A DNA stretch of 64,000 nt from an uncultured Saprospiraceae bacterium (GCA_937926205.1 CALEYL010000075.1:62001-126000), one strand, 5' to 3'. Counted from the first letter of the stretch, positions 47,284-55,745 are shown. Translations and numbers: made by a program. The notes: generated from the sequence alone by a model not told the origin.

Positions 47284-47950
47284 GTGCCCTTCGTCAGCAC
47301 ATAGGACTCCTACCCAGGTCAACGAACTGCAAAAAAAAGTCGCGGAATTGTCGCAGTGCCCTTCGTCGGCACATATGACTCCTACTCTTTTTTACCCGGC
47401 TTGGTTCCGGCGATATTAAGTTGTCGCAGTGCCCTTCGTCAGCACATATGACTCCTACATGTAAAAAACGGAAAACAGTACGAAGGACAAGATTTGTCGC
47501 AGTGCCCTTCGTCAGCACATATGACTCCTACACCCCAAGTTATCGTGCTCAAAGTTGAGGTTCCTGTCGCAGTGCCCTTCGTCAGCACATATGACTCCTA
47601 CAAAACCGGCATAATCTTGTTTTCATTTTGTTCAGTCGCAGTGCCCTTCGTCAGCACACATGACTCCTACTCGTCTAAGACGACTACCGCCTCTGCTTGC
47701 GACAGGTCGCAGTGCCCTTCGTCAGCACATCCCGACCAAGCTGCGCAACGTTTCGGCGTTTCCCGCCTCAACTGCTCCGCTAAGCCGGGACGTCGTTGCA
47801 CGCCGCATGCAAAGATAATACACGCCAAAATGCCCATTGCAATCCCCACTCCCGTGAAGCGTAGCGGAATCCCGCACTTTAGAACTTCTTAGCGACTCCA
47901 GGGAGCTTTAGAAGTTCTTGCGCGGGACAGTGCCCTTCGTCAGCACATAT
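47284..47950 (-). CRISPR. CRISPR array D, about 7 repeats, leaderless
   Basis: Starts with a 5'-truncated repeat and ends with a fragment (AGTGCCCTTCGTCAGCACAT then unrelated sequence) after element copy 4. Repeats are mostly the CGCAG/CATATG variants. No leader adjoins it: the right side is a toxin-antitoxin pair. It is therefore a displaced array part, perhaps still transcribed from elsewhere. Confidence 0.93.
47731..47928. mobile_element. 198-bp repeat-nested element, copy 4
   Basis: Same insertion point in the repeat. Right of it the repeat is cut after CACAT, so this copy stands at the edge of array D. Confidence 0.8.
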
Positions 47951-47960
47951 TCCCCTATTC

Positions 47961-48446
47961 TTATTCTCCTGCAATTTGCAGAACATCCTGATAAAGTTTG
48001 TCATGGATAAAAAAGCCAGCTTGCTGAATCAAATCATCTAAACAGGGTTTGACTTCCAAAATATAACCTTCCTTTTTTGCGCGAAGCAAAATACCGAGAA
48101 CACCGAGGGGTTGAAGGTGATACCGAAGTGCTATTTTCCGCCCCAGATCTTCATCCATAAGGATAAAATCGGCATGAATTTCGAGCGCAAGTGCAATGGC
48201 CTCTGATTCTCCCGGATCGAGTTCTTGTGAAAGGAGGTTGATGAGCACCATATTCTGACAAGTCCTGATTTCTATCCACGGCGCCTGACGGATTTCAGCT
48301 GCGCCAGGGAGTCCTGCTCCATCATATACAATTTCGTCAAAGACTGCCTGTGGAAGTATGACCCTATGAAACAAGCGGGGTATCAAATCTAACTGGCCAA
48401 TGATTGCCAGGTTGATGATTGGGGAAGTATCGCTTACGATAACCAT
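47961..48446 (-). CDS. PIN-like toxin, DUF3368 family
   Basis: A 161-residue PIN-fold protein: VSDTSPIINLAIIGQLDLIPRLF (first acidic residue), LDPGESEAIALALEI (Glu), FILMDEDLGRKIA (Asp pair) and LGVLGILLRAKKEGYI are the DUF3368 signature. Such proteins are VapC-like RNases. The upstream UPF0175 gene ends 3 bp before its start, and the two form a toxin-antitoxin pair set between CRISPR arrays D and C. Confidence 0.88.
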   Translation of the reverse strand: MVIVSDTSPIINLAIIGQLDLIPRLFHRVILPQAVFDEIVYDGAGLPGAAEIRQAPWIEIRTCQNMVLINLLSQELDPGESEAIALALEIHADFILMDEDLGRKIALRYHLQPLGVLGILLRAKKEGYILEVKPCLDDLIQQAGFFIHDKLYQDVLQIAGE

Positions 48447-48449
48447 TCC

Positions 48450-48683
48450 TTAGAGCGATTCAAGCGACTGAAGATCAATTTTTAAATCGTAGTTGAGGGA
48501 AATTCTCCTTTCTGCAAGTGCCCGCTGAAATTCGATCCGGTTCATTCCGGCAAAACGCGCGGCCTTGGCCAATGAGTACAACTTGCGTTGATAAAGTGCA
48601 ACAGCCAAATCGAGCATCATATCCTGTTCGGTGTAGGATGGCGTTTCCAATAATGTGTCCGGAATTTCAATTTGAACAATCAT
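48450..48683 (-). CDS. UPF0175-family antitoxin
   Basis: A 77-residue protein: VQIEIPDTLLETPSYTEQDMMLDLAVALYQRKLYSLAKAARFAGMNRIEFQRALAERRI matches UPF0175 proteins, with a ribbon start and a helix-turn-helix like that of antitoxins. It is expected to neutralise the PIN protein encoded directly downstream. Confidence 0.88.
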   Translation of the reverse strand: MIVQIEIPDTLLETPSYTEQDMMLDLAVALYQRKLYSLAKAARFAGMNRIEFQRALAERRISLNYDLKIDLQSLESL

Positions 48684-48700
48684 GCTGCCTGGATTTTATA

Positions 48701-48708
48701 CAAAGATA
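48701..48708 (-). promoter_or_regulatory. -7 promoter element for the toxin-antitoxin pair
   Basis: TATCTTTG on the minus strand lies 17 bp before the UPF0175 start. The -33 region is not clear. Confidence 0.5.
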
Positions 48709-48739
48709 CAGGACTTTTGCCTTTCACGCACCATAACAA

Positions 48740-49067
48740 CAGCATAAGTCATGCAAAAGGTCCGAATTCTAACATGAAGTAGGCACGATAAAATCTGATA
48801 GTAGCCGTTAAAACCTTGTAAAGCCTTATTGCCTGTTGATTCCACGGTCATCGCCTGAATGCCTTTTGTTTTCGCTCGCGCTGAGGCGGCAACTGAGCGA
48901 AGTCGAAGCTCCGCCTGGCGTGTACAATTCTACCGGGGTCTACCCGCTCGCGACCATCTATCTGAATCAGAATTCACAGAATTTAAACCTGCCTACCTGA
49001 CCATGCTAATGGCATCCCCTTATGTACAGCTAATCGCAACCCTTTGGGTCGTTGAGCGAAGTCGAAA
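48740..49067. other. Gene-free stretch with genomic repeats before array C
   Basis: No gene seen. It holds GAGCGAAGTCGAA motifs (48896, 49053) and a stretch (about 48925-48985, CCCGCTCGCGACCATCTATC...) homologous to 47188-47270 before array D. The two array flanks therefore share ancestry. Confidence 0.5.
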
Positions 49068-49086
49068 CGGCCCTTCGTCAGCACAT

Positions 49087-49285
49087 CCCGACCAAGCTGC
49101 GCAACGTTTCGGCGTTTCCCGCCTCAACTGCTCCGCTAAGCCGGGACGTCGTTGCACGCCGCATGCAAAGATAATACACGCCAAAATGCCCATTGCAATC
49201 CCCACTTCCGTGAAGCGCAGCGGAATCACGCACTTTAGAACTTCTTAGCGACCTCAAGGGAGCTTTAGAAGTTCTTGCGCGGGAC
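49087..49285. mobile_element. 199-bp repeat-nested element, copy 5
   Basis: One base longer than the others (ACCTCAAGGG for ACCCCAGGG). It sits at the trailer end of array C, preceded by GAGCGAAGTCGAAACGG and a cut repeat, as for copy 3. Confidence 0.8.
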
Positions 49286-49587
49286 AGTGCCCTTCGTCAG
49301 CACACATGACTCCTACTTAGGGCAAGTCGTTGAAATTGTTCTCACACCGAGGTCGTAGTGCCCTTCGTCAGCACACATGACTCCTACCCGCCCTCGTCGC
49401 AACCCTTTCCCTCATCACCGGTCGTAGTGCCCTTCGTCAGCACACATGACTCCTACACCATTTTTCTAACCACAAAATTGCGACGCGATGAACAGTCGTA
49501 GTGCCCTTCGTCAGCACACATGACTCCTACCTCGGCCTTGTTGAGGGAGGATGGATGTTGTTGTCGTAGTGCCCTTCGTCAGCACAT

Positions 49588-49785
49588 CCCGACCAAGCTG
49601 CGCAACGCTTCGGCGTTTCCCGCCTCAACTGCTCCGCTAAGCCGGGACGTCGTTGCACGCCGCATGCAAAGATAATACACGCCAAAATGCCCATCGCAAT
49701 TCCCACTCCCGTGAAGCGCAGCGGAATCCCGCACTTTAGAACTTCTTAGCGACCCCAGGGAGCTTTAGAAGTTCTTGTGCGGGAT
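49588..49785. mobile_element. 198-bp repeat-nested element, copy 6
   Basis: Cleanest insertion: AGTGCCCTTCGTCAGCACAT is found at 49568-49587 and again at 49786-49805, directly flanking the element. On the minus strand TATCTTTG at 49667-49674 matches the -7 promoter box. Confidence 0.85.
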
Positions 49786-50617
49786 AGTGCCCTTCGTCAG
49801 CACATATGACTCCTACCCCTTCCTGAAGACAGCATCCACATCCGTTCTCTAGAAGCAGGTCGCAGTGCCCTTCGTCAGCACACATGACTCCTACTTTTGG
49901 AAATCATGAATGCTTCTTAGAATTGTATATCGAGGTCGTAGTGCCCTTCGTCAGCACACATGACTCCTACAAGACAGGCTAAGAGTGGAGTTAGCTGATA
50001 CAGGGATGTCGTAGTGCCCTTCGTCAGCACACATGACTCCTACCAGCAATGTCTCCATCATAAAGTTCCTGGTTTCAGCGTCGTAGTGCCCTTCGTCAGC
50101 ACACATGACTCCTACAGGTAGCACATCTGCGGCAGCTTCGGTTATCATGTCGTAGTGCCCTTCGTCAGCACACATGACTCCTACTTTTTCGGCCACCTCG
50201 GCTGATTATTATCTTGCTTCGGGTCGTAGTGCCCTTCGTCAGCACACATGACTCCTACACAAATACCAAGGGTCGCATTACCAGGTATTTAATACCAATG
50301 TCGTAGTGCCCTTCGTCAGCACACATGACTCCTACATTGGCGACAACCAGATACAAGTTGCGCAACACCTTGTCGTAGTGCCCTTCGTCAGCACACATGA
50401 CTCCTACCTCGGCCTTGTTGAGGGAGGATGGATGTTGTTGTCGTAGTGCCCTTCGTCAGCACACATGACTCCTACACACTTTATTCTGGGTTGGGGACTG
50501 GTCCGTAAAATGTCGTAGTGCCCTTCGTCAGCACACATGACTCCTACAGTTGGTGGCAAGTTGCCACAAGTAAAAGTTTTTGTCGTAGTGCCCTTCGTCA
50601 GCACACATGACTCCTAC

Positions 50618-50718
50618 CCTGTCGATTAACTAAAATACTGATAATCATTTTATTAAATATCATTTTGCTGGACAAAACTCGGCCTTCCATATATTATTCA
50701 ATTACGAATTTGATAAAA
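50618..50718 (-). promoter_or_regulatory. CRISPR leader C
   Basis: Same place and length as leaders A and B. The half nearest cas2 is identical to theirs, while the 65 bp next to the array have many changes (TGTCGATTAACTAAAATACTG against TGTCGCTCAACTAATAAACTG). Confidence 0.8.
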
Positions 50719-51021
50719 TCAGAGCATCAGCGTGTGTAATTCCCCGGCAATTTCAGGCCAGGTCGGGGGCGTTTGCCCCATAATTTCTATGGCATTTTTC
50801 ATTCGGTCGTGTATGGGCAGATGGAGGATAGTATCCTGCGGCGCCCAGGCTTTTTGAAGCGAAAAGGCACTTAAATCCGCTTTGAGCTTCTGCACATCTT
50901 TATCGGCTAAGGTACCCATAAATACAGAATATTGTACCCGGTGCAGGCCGTAAAAATGCAACCTTTTTGAAATTTTCAACCGCAACCGGTCGTCTTCTAT
51001 ATCATAACTAATCAGGATCAT
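50719..51021 (-). CDS. cas2: Cas2
   Basis: A 100-residue Cas2 with the ferredoxin-like fold start MILISYDIEDDRLRLKISKRL; the Asp of YDIEDD is the usual metal-site residue. It acts with Cas1 in spacer integration. It starts 3 bp after the cas1 stop and is the last gene of the cas operon before leader C. Protein identical to the copy at 46849-47151. Confidence 0.96.
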   Translation of the reverse strand: MILISYDIEDDRLRLKISKRLHFYGLHRVQYSVFMGTLADKDVQKLKADLSAFSLQKAWAPQDTILHLPIHDRMKNAIEIMGQTPPTWPEIAGELHTLML

Positions 51022-51024
51022 GGG

Positions 51025-52011
51025 CTAAGGTTTTTTCCAGTCATTGATTGTTTTTGCGAAATCGGCAGCCGCTTTGTAAATATGCAGACGATGACTAAGT
51101 TGGCGATTTTGAAAGCGCTTGTTAGCATTCAGCCATTCGTTGAATAACGGAATGAATAGTTTTTTGCCTTGTGAATTCAGGAATATCCCGCCCGAGCGCG
51201 CATCGAAGAAAGTGGGTTGCACCACGCCGGGCATGCAAAATTGCTGAAGGAGTAACAAATCCACCCAGGGACGAAAAGCTTCGATGAGGTCGAAAGCCAG
51301 GGTAGGTTGATCGTATTCATCGGCGTGGAGCATACCGAGGTGAGGGTCGAGGCCTGCGGCAAACAAGGCCTGTTCGACAACGGTATAAAGCATGCCGTAC
51401 AGGTAGTTTGTTACAGCATTATAGGAATCCTGGGCGGGACGGCGACTCCTAGTTTGAAAAGTAAAAGGAGGCGAAACCGCTTTGCCTACGGCCTGCCAAT
51501 AGACGCGCGCTTGCTGGCCTTCCCATCCCATTAATTGCGGGCCAAACTGGGCCGCTGTTTGCCCCTCAAATTGATTCAAATCTGCCAATTCGGACAGAAT
51601 CAAGTTGGAAGCCTCTTTTAATTCTGTGGCCATAGCAGTGCGCCGGTCTGCCAAAAAGGCCAGCACCGATATTTGGCCCTCAGTTTTGAGCCGAAATTGC
51701 TCAACGACCCAGGCGCCCCCTTCCGGGCTGTCACCGAAATACACCTGTTTTCGGCGCAGGGTTGCCAGGCTTTCAAAATAGGGACTGCGCAAACAACCCA
51801 CCGCGTCTCCAATCTCATCAAAGAAGTAAATCGGAATGTCTTCTTTCACAGCTAGCTCCACAGCAGCCGAACTGACGAGACATCCAGCTGTAACGGCAAT
51901 GCTGCTGAGTTGCTTGGGGCCAACAAGGCGTTGTTCTTCGCCTGCAAGCACTTCGAAGGCGCCCCCGCGAACGCGAAGGGTAAGACCAGGGGTATGAAGT
52001 ACGAGTTGCAT
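51025..52011 (-). CDS. cas1: Cas1 integrase
   Basis: A 328-residue Cas1 starting at MQLVLHTPGLTLRVRGG (52011); a start 27 bp upstream is possible but adds an atypical N-terminus. The active site is present: Glu in GWEGQQARVYW (about residue 164), His in GMLHADEYDQPTLAFDLIEAFRP (about 229) and Glu/Asp in that same segment (about 242). Cas1 inserts spacers at the leader-repeat junction. It follows the reverse transcriptase gene (130-bp gap containing a short CTACCGT tandem repeat) and is not fused to it. Confidence 0.97.
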   Translation of the reverse strand: MQLVLHTPGLTLRVRGGAFEVLAGEEQRLVGPKQLSSIAVTAGCLVSSAAVELAVKEDIPIYFFDEIGDAVGCLRSPYFESLATLRRKQVYFGDSPEGGAWVVEQFRLKTEGQISVLAFLADRRTAMATELKEASNLILSELADLNQFEGQTAAQFGPQLMGWEGQQARVYWQAVGKAVSPPFTFQTRSRRPAQDSYNAVTNYLYGMLYTVVEQALFAAGLDPHLGMLHADEYDQPTLAFDLIEAFRPWVDLLLLQQFCMPGVVQPTFFDARSGGIFLNSQGKKLFIPLFNEWLNANKRFQNRQLSHRLHIYKAAADFAKTINDWKKP

Positions 52012-52101
52012 GATGTGGTTAAGGTTAAAGTTGATCAAAGCCTGTCCCGCAAAGCGGGGGTTAAAAATTAAAGGGGGGCAGACTACTAATTTGGAGCACT
52101 C

Positions 52102-52137
52102 CGTCTACCGTCTACCGTCAACCCTCTACCGTCCACC
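52102..52137. repeat. Short CTACCGT tandem repeat between RT and cas1
   Basis: Five imperfect copies of a CTACCGTC/CAACCCT-type unit in 36 bp. Low-complexity repeats of this kind are frequent between Bacteroidota genes. Confidence 0.4.
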
Positions 52138-52141
52138 GCTT

Positions 52142-53209
52142 TTATCGAAAATCCCAATCATACCCAAACTCCAGCCAGGACAAGGCGCCGTAGCTTTCCG
52201 GCGGACGGATGGCATCGTGATACGTGCCGGTCAGGCGGCTGACCCAGTGGTGGTTTTCGCCGAGGATATGACGGGCGAATTCGAGTTTGCCGTGTACCCC
52301 CATACGCAGGTCATCCACCCAGGGGGAGGACTGGGCGCGCCCGCTTTGAACCTGTTGTTGGGCGCTGACGACCTTGGCCAAGTGGTCAATGGCTGCTTCC
52401 AGTGTAGGCAAATAGTCTTCAGGCAAGGATACGGCCTCGCCGCCTACCAGGAGACCGGTCACTTCTTTTTTGTTGTCACCAGGCCCGTACAATCGGGTTT
52501 TCAGCGGATTGAGTTCGTGTCCCCACTGCTGTGCGATGGCTTCGATGCGGGCGAGGTCCTGCGCATCAATAGGCGCCCGGGAAGAAAAACTCATGTCGTC
52601 GGCATAGCGGGTGTAGGTCCAGTGCTCTTGTTTCGCCAGCGCCATCAGGTCTTCGTCGAGTGGGATGGAAGCTAGATTGCTGAGCACGGGGCTGGTGGGC
52701 GCCCCCATAGGCAGGCGGCCTTTGTGGGTGCAAAGATTCGCTAAGAGCTCGCACACCTCATCTGGAAAACCGAACAGCGGCGCTGCAAATACTTCGCGCA
52801 CCCGTTCTGTTGGAATGAAGTGAAAAAAATCCTCCAGATCAACATTGAGCAACCAGTCCTGCCCCAAATGCGCTTGTGCATTGCTCAGCACATGGCGCGG
52901 CTCGGGGTCGTCGAGCGGGCGCACTACAAAGCCATATGCGACAGGAGTTCGATGGGCGTAATAAGTCGCCTGTAGAAAATCGCCCAGGTAATCCAGCGTC
53001 CGCTTCAGCGGCGGAATGGGATCTTCGATGTAACGGAGACTGCCGTCTTTCTTGGGCACGGTAAATTCCCGGTATTGAGGGTTGGTTGCCAGAGCCATCA
53101 GGCGTTCTGCAGCAATGCCCAGCAAGCGGGCAAGGTCGTCCAGGGACCGACAGGCGAGCAGGGCTTCGTGCCGGCGCGCAAGGGCGCGGCGGGTGGGCTT
53201 TTTCTTCAT
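52142..53209 (-). CDS. CRISPR-associated reverse transcriptase (stand-alone)
   Basis: A 355-residue reverse transcriptase of the group II intron-like type. I start it at MKKKPTRRALARRHE (53209); an ATG at 53230 is also possible. REFTVPKKDGSLRYIEDPI is RT1/2, LLNVDLEDFFHFIPTERV supplies the first Asp, GRLPMGAPTSPVLSNL is RT4, and YTRYADDMSFSS (about residue 203) is the catalytic YADD. EVTGLLVGG is RT7-like. It is neither fused to Cas1 nor accompanied by a maturase domain. In type III systems such enzymes allow spacers to be captured from RNA. Confidence 0.95.
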   Translation of the reverse strand: MKKKPTRRALARRHEALLACRSLDDLARLLGIAAERLMALATNPQYREFTVPKKDGSLRYIEDPIPPLKRTLDYLGDFLQATYYAHRTPVAYGFVVRPLDDPEPRHVLSNAQAHLGQDWLLNVDLEDFFHFIPTERVREVFAAPLFGFPDEVCELLANLCTHKGRLPMGAPTSPVLSNLASIPLDEDLMALAKQEHWTYTRYADDMSFSSRAPIDAQDLARIEAIAQQWGHELNPLKTRLYGPGDNKKEVTGLLVGGEAVSLPEDYLPTLEAAIDHLAKVVSAQQQVQSGRAQSSPWVDDLRMGVHGKLEFARHILGENHHWVSRLTGTYHDAIRPPESYGALSWLEFGYDWDFR

Positions 53210-53279
53210 TTTGGACAAGATTGTCCGCATTGGGCAATTTTTTGGATGCCCAATGCGGAGGTATTGAAGGCTTACACCA

Positions 53280-53999
53280 TCACACCATCTCCAGCTCCGC
53301 CAGGCGCCCATTCCGCCAGCGTTCGTAACGTGCCGCGTCGCAGACTTCGCCAAATCCAAAAGCAGCGGCCCGACCAAGGCCAATACCTGTAGGCGGCAAC
53401 AGGTTGGCAGTCGCCAGCACATCGAAACGAACAAGGCTGACACCATGCCAGCTGATTTTCTTTTGTCCGTCTACCCGAAGGATGCGCCCGACCACAGCCT
53501 TGTGGTCCGGCACGCCCATGGCCTCGGCAAAACAACGCAGGTGGCCGGTGAGGGCCCGGCTGAGGAGTTCCAGGCGCTCCGCTTCAGAGGCGGCAGCTTT
53601 CCAACTGCCATAGTTGTGCTTGTGCAGGGCCAACCAGCCTGACAAGACAAAAGGCTGGTTCTCAGGAAGAATTTCCGGTATATAGGACATGTCCCGGCAT
53701 TCGAAACCAGTGATGGGATGCGTTTGGCCGGCGAAAGTCAGGCTGCCTTCCATTTTTGGCAGCAGGTGCTGGCGAATGGCCGCAGCGCCATCGCCCAGGC
53801 CAATAACCGTCGCTTTGCCCCGCCGTACCGCATACTGTATGAGGGGGTAAGTCCAATCGCGATCCGTATCCTTACGGTCAGGCCGGTGGTTGTGAAAACC
53901 GGTGTGTTCAAAGCCTGCGCGTTCAGCTATGCAGGCGCGAAAACCGGGGAGATCGCCCGGATGCAGGCGGAGGTCGATATTTAGAGTGCTGAGGTGCAT
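53280..53999 (-). CDS. cas6: Cas6-like crRNA-processing endoribonuclease
   Basis: A 239-residue RAMP protein, started at MHLSTLNIDLRLHPGDLPGF (53999). The C-terminal glycine-rich loop TGIGLGRAAAFGFGEV is the Cas6 signature. FRACIAERAGFEH...FHNH near the N-terminus and the SWHGVSLVRFDVLATANLLP strand fit a double-RRM Cas6. A catalytic His is plausible in GFEHTGFHNH but not certain. It would cut pre-crRNA in the 36-bp repeat to leave a 5' tag of about ACUACGAC. It lies between cmr6 and the RT gene. Confidence 0.8.
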   Translation of the reverse strand: MHLSTLNIDLRLHPGDLPGFRACIAERAGFEHTGFHNHRPDRKDTDRDWTYPLIQYAVRRGKATVIGLGDGAAAIRQHLLPKMEGSLTFAGQTHPITGFECRDMSYIPEILPENQPFVLSGWLALHKHNYGSWKAAASEAERLELLSRALTGHLRCFAEAMGVPDHKAVVGRILRVDGQKKISWHGVSLVRFDVLATANLLPPTGIGLGRAAAFGFGEVCDAARYERWRNGRLAELEMV

Positions 54000-54066
54000 G
54001 GTGTCTTTTTTTTTTTGAATGGATGGAGTATCCGTCCTACGACTTGGAGTTGTAAGACGGTTGTTA

Positions 54067-55338
54067 TTAATCGCCAGTATAAGGCAAAACGCTTTTAAAG
54101 ACAATATTGAGCTTCCAATTTGGTGCTCTACCGTCTTTACTCTGGATCGTCATCAAAAAAGTTTTGCCAATGCTTTCCGAACCAAGGTTGCGGAGGCTGG
54201 TTTTAACCAATTGATCCCAACCGTCAATGTCTAAGCGAATAAGCGCTTCCCTACCTTCAATTTTTTCTAAAACGCCTTTTACATCCACACCACCCCGTCT
54301 GTTAATGCGATCAATGTGCAGGCGAGCGGGCGGAGGTTTGGGAACATCTGGTGATGTATTCTCCTTAGAAGTCTGTGAGCCCGCAGGGGGTTGGCCTGAT
54401 CGTTGTTCATCAGCCCGAGGCGTCTGCCGGACAATTTCAACGGCAGTTGGGTCTATCAGCCTTCCATAACCAACATTGGTTTTGGCGCCAATGCCAAAAT
54501 CAGTGAGGATCGCCTGAAAAAGCTGCTTAGTCTCTTTTTTACTAAGCGCAAATAATCCATCCTTCGTTGTAAATGGTTGAAAAACAAACTGAAAACGAAA
54601 GGTCACTCCTGGCAGCACTTTCAAAAAACTGATGGGCGTAGGGTTGACCAAAGCATCGGGAATGCCATTGCCCTTCCTATTTTTGTGTGGGGTAATGTAA
54701 TCATCCCCGAGATAGTATTTCTTCCGGGTACCATTGACGGTCATCCCTTCCGCTTGAAAAGGAATGGCGTCGTGGAAAACGGTACGGCCCGACATCGAAA
54801 GATCCGAACTACCGGTTTCATAACTGCCAAAAAGGAAGGTTTCCAACTCATCTACGGCTTCCTTTCCCCAGGGTTTACCGCTTATTTTTTCCAGATAATA
54901 CTGGACGTAAGCGAGTGTTTGCTTTGCTTTTTCCTCCAGCAAGGCTTTTTCGTTGTCATTTTCCTTTCTTTTCTTCGCAGCTTTCTGGTACCCCTGAGGG
55001 AATGCGCTGCGCAAAACGCCTTTAACCGAAGAGCCGGGGATAACGGGCAGTCCGGTCGTGTAGTCAAGAAAAAAGCCAAGCTTCATTTCCCCCAGTAACC
55101 CTGAGCCATGGGCAATGCCGCTACCCAGCAACAAACCGGGGTAGGTGGTTTGGAGTTCGATGGCATCTAAACCGTTCTGATAGGAGAACAATGCCCCTGA
55201 AGGAAATTCACTTTGATGAAGCTTTTTATTCTTCTCTGTAAATTTAGCCTTGTTCTGATCGCTGTCCGAAGCTGCATGCCAATCAATATTTTCGTAATAC
55301 TTTTTGAAATACAGCAGGCTGTTGTTGTATCCGCTCAT
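54067..55338 (-). CDS. cmr6: Cmr6 RAMP protein
   Basis: A 423-residue Cas7-like RAMP: LQTTYPGLLLGSGIAHGSGLLGEMKLGFFLDYTTGLPVIPGSSVKGVLRSAFP is the Cmr6 core, and FGIGAKTNVGYGRL the glycine-rich loop. Cmr6 caps the Cmr backbone. It is about 100 residues longer than usual, with a Gln/Pro/Ser linker (about 310-335) and an extra C-terminal domain (LHIDRINRRGGVDVKGVLEKIEGREALIRLDIDGWDQLV). Overlaps cmr5 by 4 bp. Confidence 0.93.
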   Translation of the reverse strand: MSGYNNSLLYFKKYYENIDWHAASDSDQNKAKFTEKNKKLHQSEFPSGALFSYQNGLDAIELQTTYPGLLLGSGIAHGSGLLGEMKLGFFLDYTTGLPVIPGSSVKGVLRSAFPQGYQKAAKKRKENDNEKALLEEKAKQTLAYVQYYLEKISGKPWGKEAVDELETFLFGSYETGSSDLSMSGRTVFHDAIPFQAEGMTVNGTRKKYYLGDDYITPHKNRKGNGIPDALVNPTPISFLKVLPGVTFRFQFVFQPFTTKDGLFALSKKETKQLFQAILTDFGIGAKTNVGYGRLIDPTAVEIVRQTPRADEQRSGQPPAGSQTSKENTSPDVPKPPPARLHIDRINRRGGVDVKGVLEKIEGREALIRLDIDGWDQLVKTSLRNLGSESIGKTFLMTIQSKDGRAPNWKLNIVFKSVLPYTGD

Positions 55339-55745
55339 GATTTTTTGAGTTTATAGGTTCGAATGGCAAGTTTAAAAGCCAAAGAAGCCTGCAGCAATTG
55401 CGCTTTCAATTCTTCCTGGGGGAAGCCTGGCTGCAAAGCATCTTTAAGGAGGGAGTCTTCATTATTAAGTAGCTCCTTGCCTGCTGCACTAAATCGGCTA
55501 TCCTGATGCCCCACTATTTTTATCAAAACTTCCAGTAGTTTTTGCCGGTCAATATCAGCGTCGCTGTCTTTATCTGCATAAACAGCAAGGGTAGGCAACA
55601 GGCCCATTTGCAGCACGGTAGTGCCGAAGCCCGATACGGCACTTTGGTAGCCGGAGGGGATTGCCTCCAAGCCATACTTTGCCACCAAAACATCATCAAT
55701 GGCCTGTAATGCCGCCGGAATGAGGTATTCTATTTTTCGGAGCAT
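55335..55745 (-). CDS. cmr5: Cmr5 small subunit
   Basis: A 136-residue all-helical protein started at MLRKIEYLIPAALQAID. KYGLEAIPSGYQSAVSGFGTTVLQMGLLPTLAVYADK is the Cmr5 pattern (small subunit lining the target RNA in the type III-B complex). It begins 2 bp after the cmr4 stop. Confidence 0.92.
   Translation of the reverse strand: MLRKIEYLIPAALQAIDDVLVAKYGLEAIPSGYQSAVSGFGTTVLQMGLLPTLAVYADKDSDADIDRQKLLEVLIKIVGHQDSRFSAAGKELLNNEDSLLKDALQPGFPQEELKAQLLQASLAFKLAIRTYKLKKS

Larger units (their letters stand above)
49068..50617 (-). CRISPR. CRISPR array C, about 16 repeats, next to the complete cas operon
   Basis: Same 36-bp repeat, leader at the right end (50618), cas2-cas1-RT just beyond. The left end has the truncated-repeat/element junction also seen in array B. 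One spacer occurs twice (49531-49562 and 50408-50439). Two 198-bp elements are nested. Being directly linked to intact cas1-cas2, this is the most likely active array. Confidence 0.96.

Noticed and set aside
47961..48683. PIN/UPF0175 pair as an accessory cas module
   Set aside because: It is a common stand-alone toxin-antitoxin type with its own promoter-like box; position between arrays alone does not make it part of CRISPR.
52142..53446. Longer RT reading frame starting at 53446
   Set aside because: The first 70 codons overlap cas6 in another frame and have no RT-like sequence; the start at 53209 or 53230 fits better.
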